Positions 55,750 through 63,184 of a stretch of 64,000 bases of DNA are shown here, in pieces. A model generated the notes under the pieces. The model was not told the DNA's origin, did not search any database, and was given only the letters and a program-made list of their open reading frames with translations. Each line of letters starts with the position of its first letter. Within the stretch, counting starts at the first letter, position 1. The translations under genes and the position numbers were made by a program. Origin of the DNA: CBDAUN01 sp965214875 (GTDB lineage: Bacteria; Pseudomonadota; Gammaproteobacteria; Arenicellales; JAJDZL01); assembly GCA_965214875.1 (NCBI GenBank), contig OZ243980.1, positions 2,790,001 through 2,854,000 of the forward strand, in the 5' to 3' direction.

Positions 55750-56366
55750 CCGTGTTCGAAATGTCTTCGGTTCAAACTCGAACCCTCGCGACGCACAATG
55801 CATATCCATCGAGCCATTAGCGGTTCACGCTAGAATTTTGACGGCATTGTCGGATATTTGCCTTCGCCGATCAAATGCGGCGCCGTTTTCAGACGAGTTG
55901 ATTCTACCCGCCCAACTCATGAGTGTCATATTGACATCGCTAATGACGCAAATCGACTAATGAAGATGCTTCTTCATGTGCTAATGTCAACTTCTTCATC
56001 ATGTCAAAGTCGGCGCAAACGATAGCGTCTCAGTTTGAAAGATAAAGTTCAGCCTGAAACCGCGGCTTGACGATAAACCGCGGCATATCCAGAATGGGAA
56101 CGGATTGAGAGGCAATTGGACCCCCCCCCTATCTTTGCGCATCCATGCCGGCTCGTGCAAGCCCTTGCGGGCGGAACGGATGCCAGAAGGCCTGCCGATG
56201 CGGTAGGCCCGGAGCCGCCGCATCCGCCCCGGCCTCGCAGAGCCTCTCCCTGCCCCGAATTGCGGCAGGCCCGATGAACAAGGCCATTATTCCGGGGGAG
56301 CCTTCAGGACGCGCGGCCGGTGCCCTCGTTCCTGGCAAGGGCGCGCTGCGGCAGGCTTGCGTCCGG
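55750..56366. other. gene-poor region with a stray C tract
   Basis: No gene can be supported. A dyad TGAAGA-TGCT-TCTTCA lies near 55963 and a run of nine C is at 56121-56129, the same kind of tract as in the leader genes but without a start codon and signal peptide in phase. Open frames at 56145 and beyond are shadows of the secreted protein gene on the other strand. Confidence 0.5.
56121..56129 (+). repeat. run of nine C without an assigned gene
   Basis: A homopolymer of nine cytosines lies 240 bases downstream of the phase-variable secreted protein gene. Upstream on either strand I find no start codon leading into a signal peptide through it. It may be a relic or a recombined leader. Confidence 0.8.
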
Positions 56367-56999
56367 CTACTGGTCGCCGCCGAGAAGCCCGCCCCCCTCG
56401 TTGACCCTCGCGCAGCCCTTGCCGCCCATGAACAGGAAGTAGGCGCTGCCTGTCTCCGTCCATTGACTGGTGTTTCTGGGCGGGCTGAAGACCGGCACCA
56501 CCAGCTCGCCGGGGCCCTGATTGACATTGCTGGGATTGCGGTTGGTCCAGACATGGGCGCCGGCCTTGGGCCGCACCTCGATGATGTTGTCGCCAAGCTC
56601 GCCGCCGGAGTAATTAATATTCCTGGTCCCATCCGGATCTCTCCACCGGTTGCCGCCTATGGCCGCACTCCGCCACTCCCAGTTGGCGAAAGTGGAGTTG
56701 AAATCATTGCTTGAGGTAATAAATCCTATGTTGATATTGAAGCTCCCCCGCGTCACATTGGGGTTGGTGCTCGAAAGGATCAGCTTCATGCGGCCGGGCG
56801 TGGCGTGCTCGCCGCAGCCATCCACGACGGGGCTGCCAGCATTCGCAAGCGCGACCGTGCAGATGCTGGAGGTGCAGGTGGGCGGCGTCTGCGCCTGCGC
56901 GGCCGGCGCAAGGGCCAGCAGGGCGGCGGCCAGACATGCCGGCAGGGCCGTCAGCCTAACAAGGGGGGGGGGTGCAAGGCGTGTCATGATGCGTTCCAT
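56367..56999 (-). CDS. phase-variable secreted protein, leader in frame (ON)
   Basis: 210 residues. The start ATG at 56999 has GAGGAC eight bases before it. Codons 10-12 are all CCC, part of a run of ten C; the frame then enters a signal peptide core VRLTALPACLAAALLALAPAAQAQ with cleavage expected after AQAQ. The mature protein begins TPPTCTSSICTV, has GCGEHATPG and LILSSTNPNV segments, a VRPKAGAHVW segment, and ends with a KGCARVNEGGG region. It is a paralogue of the gene at 61188-61840. Family unknown. Loss or gain of one C would switch it off. Confidence 0.72.
   Translation of the reverse strand: MERIMTRLAPPPLVRLTALPACLAAALLALAPAAQAQTPPTCTSSICTVALANAGSPVVDGCGEHATPGRMKLILSSTNPNVTRGSFNINIGFITSSNDFNSTFANWEWRSAAIGGNRWRDPDGTRNINYSGGELGDNIIEVRPKAGAHVWTNRNPSNVNQGPGELVVPVFSPPRNTSQWTETGSAYFLFMGGKGCARVNEGGGLLGGDQ
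56963..56972 (-). repeat. run of ten C in a leader, phase ON
   Basis: Ten consecutive C on the coding (minus) strand, 27 bases after the ATG of the secreted protein gene. Ten keeps CCC CCC CCC CTT in frame, encoding PPPL. Homopolymers of this length slip frequently during replication. Confidence 0.95.
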
Positions 57000-57148
57000 A
57001 ATGTCGTCCTCAGATGAGTTGATGGCGTGCCGCCAAAGCGTCGGCCGCGTCTCGGGGAAATTGCATTTTCAAGCCGGGACGCGAGCCTTCCGCCGCTTAT
57101 ACACTATTTTCTGGAGAATTTCTGAAATTGTTGGAAATTTCAAACTGA

Positions 57149-58120
57149 GACACGACCGCCGCCTTGTTCACCCCGCATTACGGACCGCCATCGATTCGTG
57201 CATTCGGTCAGATCGCTCTGCCATTTTTGGAAGATACGCCGATTGAATTGCCGAATCGACTGCTAAGCCGCCGCGGCATGATCGAAGTCGTGCTCAAGGA
57301 TTATTCCGAGGACGTTCAAGTGCCCATAGGGTCGGTCTGGCTGGACGAAGGCCAGTGCCAAGAATTTGTACCAATTCTCAAATCCGATACTTTCTCAGGC
57401 GGCATCTTCGATCCCAGTGTCGCAAGCATCGATGTCAACGCCTTGCGCGGTCTTTACGTCAGGATGTTCCAAAATGGAGGCGGAGTAATTCACCGAAATT
57501 GCGAAGTCGTGCAGATCAGCAGAACATCGGGGGTATGGACCTTGCATGCCGGCAAGATGAAAGTGGCTGCCAGGCACATCATCAATGCCGCTGGCGCATG
57601 GGGTGATTCGGTCGCAAAATTAGCCGGCGTCGAACCGGTCGGACTGGTCCCGAAACGCCGAACCGCTGTCTTGATTGATCAAGGCCAACTCGACGGATTC
57701 GTATTCGATGATTGCCCATGGTCGCAACCACGTCTGAACATCTTTATTTCCATGATGATATCGCCGGAGGATGAAACTCCTTGTGAACCGTGCGATATAC
57801 ATCCTGAAGAGCTTGACATTTCGATCTGCATCGATCGCTTCAAGAAAGTAACGACCACGCAGTTCACGCGTATCGAACAAAGTTGGGCGGGGCTTCGAAC
57901 CTTTGTTCCGGATCGAAGCCCTGTTATCGGCTGGGACTGCGATCACGAATGATTTTTCTGGCTTGTGGGACAGGGAGGCTACGGCATCTTCACCTCGCCA
58001 GCGATTGGCCGCTATGCGGCCGATATTTTCTGCGGAAACGAAATTTCACCCCGATACACTGATGCGGGATTCGATTTTTCGACGCTCAGCGCTGACAGAT
58101 TCCGGAGGTCTGTCGCTTGA
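57149..58120 (+). pseudogene. truncated and frameshifted FAD-dependent oxidoreductase (DAO family)
   Basis: Homology to DAO-type dehydrogenases begins abruptly at TAALFTPHYGPPSIRAFGQIALPFLE; the N-terminal FAD-binding GxGxxG segment, which should precede it, is absent. The frame runs to ...PVIGWDCDHE and a TGA at about 57950, while the next frame continues with FFWLVGQGGYGIFTSPAIGRYAADIFCG to a TGA at 58120. So the gene has lost its 5-prime end and has a late frameshift. The 5-prime break lies just upstream of the leader gene promoter, suggesting that the phase-variable gene arrived by an event that removed the oxidoreductase start. The end touches the next gene tail to tail. Confidence 0.82.
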
Positions 58121-59254
58121 TCAGATTTTGTCGAGAGCCTGTTCCAAATCGGCAATCAAGTCGTCCGCATCTTCAATGCCAATTGAGAATCTGAGCAGCT
58201 GAACCGGCACTTTGCTGTCGGAGCCTTCGACAGTTCGCCGGTGTTCGACCAGACTTTCCACACCACCAAGCGATGTCGCCCGAACGAACAGGCGAAGGGA
58301 ACCGGCAACCGCTTTTGCCGCTTCAGCGCCACCTTTTACAAGAACCGCCATCATGCCGCCAAACCCTTGTGTCATCTGCTTGCGCGCGATATCGTGCGAC
58401 GGGTGACTTGTCAGGCCGGGATACATGACGCGCTCAATGTTTTTGTGCGATTCAAGAAATCGTGCAACTCGCATCGCGTTTTCGCTTGAACGCTCGAATC
58501 GCACCGCGAGCGTTCGCATTCCGCGCAAAAGCAACCATGCCTCGAATGCGCCCAGCACCGCGCCGGACAACTTGCGAATCTCGCCGATCTCATCCCAGCG
58601 CGAGTCGTACTTAGCGGTCACAAGCACTCCGGCATTCAAGTCGCTATGCCCATTCAGATACTTGGTTGCCGAATGAAACACAATATCCGCGCCGAGTTGC
58701 AGAGGTTTTGTCGTGACAGGCGGAGCGCATGTGCCATCCACTGCGAGGATTGCTCCGGCATCATGGGCGACATGGGCGGCATGCCTGATATCGATCGCAT
58801 CGAAGGTCGGATTGACCGGCGATTCGATCCAGACGATTTTGGTCTTGCCTGGCAAAACTGCTTCTTCGACTTCGCCCGCGACAGCGGGATCGAAGACCGT
58901 CAGTCCGATTCCGCGCTGCTTAGCTATCCGCTTCAGCCAGGCCAGCACCCCGAAATAGATGATGGACGGCGCAACAATGTGCTCGCCAGGTCTGACTGTT
59001 TCAAAGACGGCCGCCATGGCAGCCAGTCCGGAGGCGAACAATTTGGCACCTGCCCCACGTTCTAAGGCGCACATTACGCTTTCGATCTGGTCATGGGTCG
59101 GATTTTGGTAGCGGCCATACAAATACTCGCCGATAAGTTGCAGATCGTTATCACGCGCAAACGTCACGGAAGTTTCAATCGGCGGCGTAATTCCGCCTGT
59201 CGAATGGTTGATAAAGTGTCCCGCCTGAGCAAGCGTAGTCTTGATATCAGTCAT
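58121..59254 (-). CDS. Cys/Met-metabolism PLP enzyme (cystathionine gamma-synthase/lyase-like)
   Basis: 377 residues. The PLP lysine is in HSATKYLNGHSD near residue 195, and the family segments GRYQNPTHDQIE near residue 50 and FASGLAAMAA near residue 75 are present. The ATLGG-type end is replaced by RATSLGGVESLVEHRR. The family includes cystathionine gamma-synthase, beta- or gamma-lyases and methionine gamma-lyase; the exact reaction is not decidable here. It stands alone, ends adjoining the oxidoreductase pseudogene. Confidence 0.88.
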   Translation of the reverse strand: MTDIKTTLAQAGHFINHSTGGITPPIETSVTFARDNDLQLIGEYLYGRYQNPTHDQIESVMCALERGAGAKLFASGLAAMAAVFETVRPGEHIVAPSIIYFGVLAWLKRIAKQRGIGLTVFDPAVAGEVEEAVLPGKTKIVWIESPVNPTFDAIDIRHAAHVAHDAGAILAVDGTCAPPVTTKPLQLGADIVFHSATKYLNGHSDLNAGVLVTAKYDSRWDEIGEIRKLSGAVLGAFEAWLLLRGMRTLAVRFERSSENAMRVARFLESHKNIERVMYPGLTSHPSHDIARKQMTQGFGGMMAVLVKGGAEAAKAVAGSLRLFVRATSLGGVESLVEHRRTVEGSDSKVPVQLLRFSIGIEDADDLIADLEQALDKI

Positions 59255-59656
59255 GTCAATTCAACTTCATGGGTTGCAGAGTTTCAGTTGCGCAATCAAG
59301 CCGCCTTGCACGTTTTTGAGCCACAAACCTGAAGCGGCGAATGGCTTTCACGAGATGCACTTTGCTGAAATCCAATACCGAATGCCGCATCGGAGTTGCT
59401 GAAGCCCAGCATATCAGCGAATGTCCAGCTTCAGCAAAGGCATGCCTTCGGCTTGCGACGGGTGCGCGCATGGCGAACCATCTTCCCAACTCAGCCACTG
59501 CCCCGAGATTTCGGCCACGCTGTGTTCGACTTGCTCTTGCGTCGCATCCATTGTATTCAACAACAGCGATGCCGCACCCAAATTCGCACGGCAATCGATC
59601 TTCCCAAGTCCAGACTCGAAACGATTGATGTGCCAGCGTTCAGTCGCTTGACTACG
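59255..59656. other. region with a truncated minus-strand coding tail
   Basis: From about 59650 down to 59414 on the minus strand a frame reads RFESGLGKIDCRANLGAASLLLNTMDA and continues to a stop, with the look of real protein, but it begins inside the neighbouring MITE. It is probably the C-terminus of a gene cut by that element. I do not recognise it. The remainder is without a gene. Confidence 0.45.
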
Positions 59657-59970
59657 TAGTGTCTGCCAGAAAACCTCTGATTTCAAGTATCGGCCGGTGC
59701 CGGGGGAGCACAAGGCGCGGCGGCCGGGATGTCGTCGCGCGACTTGGCGCCGGTATGGATGTTCTCGATCGGCACGGCGCCGATCTCGAGCTGAGCGGAG
59801 TGGGCCAAGCGCATCGCTTTTTCCTCGAAGATTGCGGCGAAACGGGGCGTTTCGCCCCGATTCGGCGGGAAATCCGCGCTTCCGCCGAATTCTTCGCCGC
59901 CGCCGCTCGCCGCTAAGCAATTGTTTTCAATCAGCAACGATATCACATTTTGGTTTTCTGGCAAGCACTA
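59657..59970. mobile_element. MITE-like element, 314 bp, same ends as 37085-37313
   Basis: The left end TAGTGTCTGCCAGAAAACC and the right end 59952-59970 are reverse complements over 19 bases with two mismatches, flanked by TA. On the minus strand the interior has a short coding-like stretch EKAMRLAHSAQLEIGA...NIHTGAKSRDDIPA, which may be the N-terminus of a transposase (ISNCY-like, a weak impression). That would make it a deletion derivative of a complete element. Confidence 0.75.
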
Positions 59971-60180
59971 AATAGAAAATTTGAAAGCACTTCCAACGCC
60001 TTGTGTGGCATGGTTTTCGAACGGGTTGGCTTTTCACCCAATGGATGATTCTGATTCCAGCCCAAAATCCACAGTCCATCATGCTTTGCAAGCCAATCCT
60101 TCGGGATTCAAGTTGAACCACCATTTCAGTCAAGTCGGTCAGCGACCGACCCGGTTGCTCCGATCTCGATCAGTACCGAA

Positions 60181-60753
60181 TTGCCGAGCGCCGAGATTGC
60201 GGAAAACGTGATGCGGGAATTTTATGGACGCGGAACGCGAACCGGTACCCGGGTATCGGTGGAAATTCCGATTCCCGGGCATGAATCGGCACGTGAAGCG
60301 CTACTGGCTCGAGATGGTACTCGGGAAATGCAGGGGGACCTGAACATGGGTAGCACCGAAATAACGGACGCCCTCCGAGTTACCGCGACTGAACTCATCC
60401 AGTCCAACCGGCAAATAGCCGGCGATACAGTTGCAGGGCGGAGAGTAGTCGCCAAGAATCAACCGGAAATCCAGGCGGGTACAAATTCGACAACCATTTT
60501 TCATTCTCACTTCAAAACCCTGAAAGATCTGTCCAAGCTGAACTGCTCAAGCAATGAACGAGTGACCGTCTCGGGGGGCGTGGCCAGCTGTTCTGCACTT
60601 CCAGATCCACCCGCGCCGAGTGCCGGCAGTGCAGGTGGGGCGTGCAGCGGTGATGGTGCGGGAGATTGCAACTGTCCCGGTGACCTGATTTGCGGGATAT
60701 CGGGTTCATCAGGGGGATGCTACTGTTATTGCAGCAACCAGTGCGGTGCCTAG
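60181..60753 (+). CDS. PilV-/tail-tip-like protein with Cys-rich C-terminus, possibly 5-prime truncated
   Basis: 190 residues from a TTG; the frame is open upstream to 60055 but has no ATG. The middle contains GDLNMGSTEITDALRVTATELIQSNRQI and FKTLKDLSKLNCSSNERVTVSGGVASCSA, reminiscent of pilus-tip adhesins (PilV) and tail fibres where LxC...W/GxAxxC patterns end a helical or beta-helical stem. The C-terminus is very cysteine-rich (CSGDGAGDCNCPGDLICG and CYCYCSNQC). No signal peptide or prepilin peptide is seen, so the N-terminus may be lost. Function unknown. Confidence 0.5.
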   Translation: MPSAEIAENVMREFYGRGTRTGTRVSVEIPIPGHESAREALLARDGTREMQGDLNMGSTEITDALRVTATELIQSNRQIAGDTVAGRRVVAKNQPEIQAGTNSTTIFHSHFKTLKDLSKLNCSSNERVTVSGGVASCSALPDPPAPSAGSAGGACSGDGAGDCNCPGDLICGISGSSGGCYCYCSNQCGA

Positions 60754-61187
60754 CGATGTCCCGACAGATGGATTTGTTCCATGCACTCGGCACCACGCTG
60801 GAAACAAGACGCGTCCCAAAAAACGATGCTGCAATCCGTGAAGAGTGCGCGGCAAATTTCCGCGTGCTAAGGACCATCCCCTGCTGCTACCGCCGCCTGT
60901 GCCAGGCCGGCTCAAGGCCTGCAAGCGGAAGTCGGATATTTCAAGCCGAGCCGCTGCCGATGATGCGGTCGCTAGCGCGATTTCAATTGGGCGGCTCTGG
61001 CAGCGTGAGGTGCTGCGACCCTTGTGACCATGAATCTACCACAGGCGAATTGGCGATTGCAAGGGTTTTATGGTACTGTATCAGTTTGAAAATCACGGTG
61101 GTGGCTTGGCTCGAAGATCGTGCCTGCCGGCATGGGCCTGCCGGTCCCGCGGGCCAGGGGCGGCCTGTGGGACCCGGCTCCCCTTGG
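60754..61187. other. gene-poor region downstream of the PilV-like gene
   Basis: A long open frame exists on the plus strand from 60690 but overlaps the secreted protein gene on the other strand and has no recognisable content, so it is treated as chance. Nothing else seen. Confidence 0.4.
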
Positions 61188-61840
61188 TCAGCGGATGCGC
61201 ACCCCGTCCTCATAGAGATAGCCGTCCGGCTCGTTATAGCCGGAGGGCAGGCTGCGGCCGCAGCCCTCGCCACTCGAGAAGAAGGCGGTGGTGCTGGTTT
61301 TCCTGACTGCATACGGCTTGGGGTTGGACCTAATTTCATCAACCCAGAAGGCCATCATGCCGCTGCCGATGCCCGCGCCAAAGCCCTTGATCACGGCCCC
61401 GGCCTTGGGCCGGATATCCAGGGCGAGGTCCTGGTCGAGAGATCCGGTTCCAAAAGTGGCATAACCGCCGCCTCTACTCGGAGAGAAATTCTGCCACGCT
61501 CCGCCCTCGCGCCGCCATTCCAGCTGGTTCCATTCAGTGGTTGGCTGAGTTTTTACTTCAATTCTGACGGTTGATCCGCCAAAGTCTCTGAAGGCGACGG
61601 CGGGATTGGTGGACGACAGGCGCAAATGCCAGCGCAAGTGGTCGCGGCCGCAGCCGCCCATGTGGTAGCCGTTGATGTTGCCGGTGACGGATATCGTGCA
61701 TGTCCCAGTTGTGCAGGCGTTCTGCGCCATCACCGCCGATGGCAGGGCCAGCAGCAGGGCCGCCAATGCGGCGATGAGAGCTGTCAGGTGTTCAAGATGT
61801 GTTTTATTCTGAAGGGGGGGGGGGAGTGGTAATGTTTCAT
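61188..61840 (-). CDS. phase-variable secreted protein, leader out of frame (OFF)
   Basis: The proper start is the ATG at 61840, preceded by GGAG at a suitable distance. After ATG AAA CAT TAC CAC T come eleven C; in this state the frame meets a TGA about 30 bases later. With 12 (or 9) C the frame would read SPPPLQNKTHLEHLTALIAALAA and LLLALPSAVMAQ, a signal peptide, then NACTTGTCTISVTGN. The mature protein has GGCGRDHLRWHLRLSSTNPAV and DIRPKAGAVIK segments and ends in SSGEGCGRSLPSGYNEPDGYL. It parallels the ON gene at 56367-56999 in cysteine positions and motifs, so they are paralogues. No translation is expected now except from internal starts. Confidence 0.72.
61814..61824 (-). repeat. run of eleven C in a leader, phase OFF
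   Basis: Eleven C on the coding (minus) strand, 16 bases after the ATG. One more, or two fewer, would join the start to the signal peptide. Confidence 0.95.
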
Positions 61841-61934
61841 CTTGGTACTCCGATGTTGAATGCTATTCCGGTAATTATACCAATTTCATGCAGAATGAGG
61901 TAATTTTGTACGGGTTCACTACATATGAGACTTT

Positions 61935-62894
61935 TCAGGCGGCAAGCGCGCTTTGGTTGAAGTTTTCATTATACGCCTGCATGGGCGCGCGTTGTCCGAG
62001 CGCCTGATGCGGCCGGCAGGCGTTGTAGAAGCGCTCGAATTCGGCCAGCTCGACGTTGAGGGCGCCGACGCTCAGCTCGCCGGCGCAGGACTGGCGGAAC
62101 TCGTAGCGGCCGGCGGCGTTGGCGCGCTCGACGCAGCCGTTATATTTGGGGCTTCTGGGCGGCAGCACGAACAGTTCGATGCCGCGCCGCTGGCAGGCGG
62201 TCTCGAACTCGGCCGCGGACTCGCTGCCGCCGTCGACCTGCACCGACTCGATATCGAACGGCGCCTGGCGGATCAGATGGTCGAGGAATGTCGAGGCGCA
62301 GGCGGCGGTGGCGCGCGAGTAGGCGCGCATGCAGCAAAGCTTCGAGACCGGGCATACGGCCTCGGACTCCTTGACCGCGAAGCCGGCCTCGATGGCGACG
62401 CCCGTATGGTCGATCTGGACCATCTGGCCGGGCTTTCGGCCGCGGGCGCCGTAGCGCCAGCGGCGGGCGTGGCGGTCGAACTTGCGTTGCCGCCTGGGCT
62501 TTGTTCGCCCGTAGTGGAACGCGACGGGCTCGGCCTGGCCGGTGCGGACCAGGCGGGCGATCATGCGCCCGGTGGCGGAGGCGCTGGGCGCGAAGCCGCG
62601 CTCGCGCGCCAGCACGGCGCGGATCTTGGCGCGCCCCCACAGCGGGAAGCGCTGCCGCGCCTGGCGCACCAGCTCGAGCTCGGCGGCGGTCCACTGGCGC
62701 AGGCGCCGCTTCCAGCGGCAGGGCGTCGCCCTGGAGCAGCCGGCCGCTTTGAGCGCGGCGCGTTCCGAGGCGCCTTCGCTGCGAAGCTCGTCGTAGAGCC
62801 GGATCAGGTCGAAGCGCTCGGCGGCCTGGGTCGAAACGGGTTCGCGGATCGGATCGATGCGACAGAATTTGCGGTGCGGAGATTTGATTTGCAT
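61935..62894 (-). CDS. IS481-family transposase
   Basis: 319 residues. An N-terminal helix-turn-helix region (ASERAALKAAGCSRATPCRWKRRL) precedes an rve-type DDE domain: QIDHTGVAI (first Asp), QVDGGSESA (second Asp) and NGCVERANA (Glu). The C-terminal FYNACRPHQALGQRAPMQAYNENF is characteristic. The reading frame is intact, so this copy may be active. The GC-rich coding contrasts with surrounding genes. A strong hairpin lies upstream of the start. Confidence 0.92.
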   Translation of the reverse strand: MQIKSPHRKFCRIDPIREPVSTQAAERFDLIRLYDELRSEGASERAALKAAGCSRATPCRWKRRLRQWTAAELELVRQARQRFPLWGRAKIRAVLARERGFAPSASATGRMIARLVRTGQAEPVAFHYGRTKPRRQRKFDRHARRWRYGARGRKPGQMVQIDHTGVAIEAGFAVKESEAVCPVSKLCCMRAYSRATAACASTFLDHLIRQAPFDIESVQVDGGSESAAEFETACQRRGIELFVLPPRSPKYNGCVERANAAGRYEFRQSCAGELSVGALNVELAEFERFYNACRPHQALGQRAPMQAYNENFNQSALAA

Positions 62895-62962
62895 GGTGCG
62901 TCCTCCCGCCTTTCGGCGATGGTTTTTTTGTTTAGCTCCATGCTACCTGAAAAATTTTCGCG

Positions 62963-63011
62963 CCGCCCGCCTCCTCCCTTCGGACTGCGTCCTTCGGGAG
63001 GAGGCGGGCGG
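62963..63011. repeat. perfect 16-bp hairpin upstream of the IS481 transposase
   Basis: CCGCCCGCCTCCTCCC and its reverse complement GGGAGGAGGCGGGCGG (62963-62978 with 62996-63011) are separated by 17 bases. It lies between the transposase start and the right terminal repeat, and half of it is kept in the 90-bp mini-element at 42836-42925. It could limit transcription read-in or translation of the transposase. Confidence 0.85.
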
Positions 63012-63146
63012 TCTCATATGTATCTGAACCCGGACATAATTCCCTTCCTTATGTCCTGGATATATCTCGGGTTGTGCGAGCAGTGGTAGTGAATCTCTGG
63101 TAGTGGCCCAGTTTGAAAATCCGCCCGTTTGCCGGTTGAAATGGGG

Positions 63147-63152
63147 TATAAT
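63147..63152 (+). promoter_or_regulatory. probable -10 box and RBS of the third leader gene
   Basis: TATAAT at 63147-63152 is a consensus -10 box with a poor -35. GGAG at 63175-63178 is a ribosome binding site 6 bases before the ATG at 63185. Confidence 0.5.
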
Positions 63153-63184
63153 AACCGAAATATCATTTCACTCTGGAGAAAGCA

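Larger units (their letters stand above)
61907..63036 (-). mobile_element. complete IS481-family insertion sequence
   Basis: About 1130 bp bounded by inverted ends TGTACGGGTTCACTACATATGAGAC on the left (61907) and TGTCCGGGTTCAGATACATATGAGAC on the right (reading inward from 63036). TAATT flanks both sides (with one extra T at the left), a probable 5-6-bp target duplication. One transposase gene on the minus strand fills the interior. The high GC sets it apart from the host genes. Other decayed copies are at 29532, 42836 and 50165. Confidence 0.9.

Noticed and set aside
56145..56714. Plus-strand open frame opposite the ON leader gene
   Set aside because: Antisense shadow; the minus-strand frame has a signal peptide and a paralogue.
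60690..61574. Plus-strand open frame of 294 codons
   Set aside because: It lies largely opposite the secreted protein gene with its signal peptide and RBS, and contains no recognisable domain; GC-rich DNA gives long chance frames.
61953..63089. Plus-strand open frame of 378 codons opposite the IS481 transposase
   Set aside because: It is the antisense shadow of the transposase in very GC-rich DNA.
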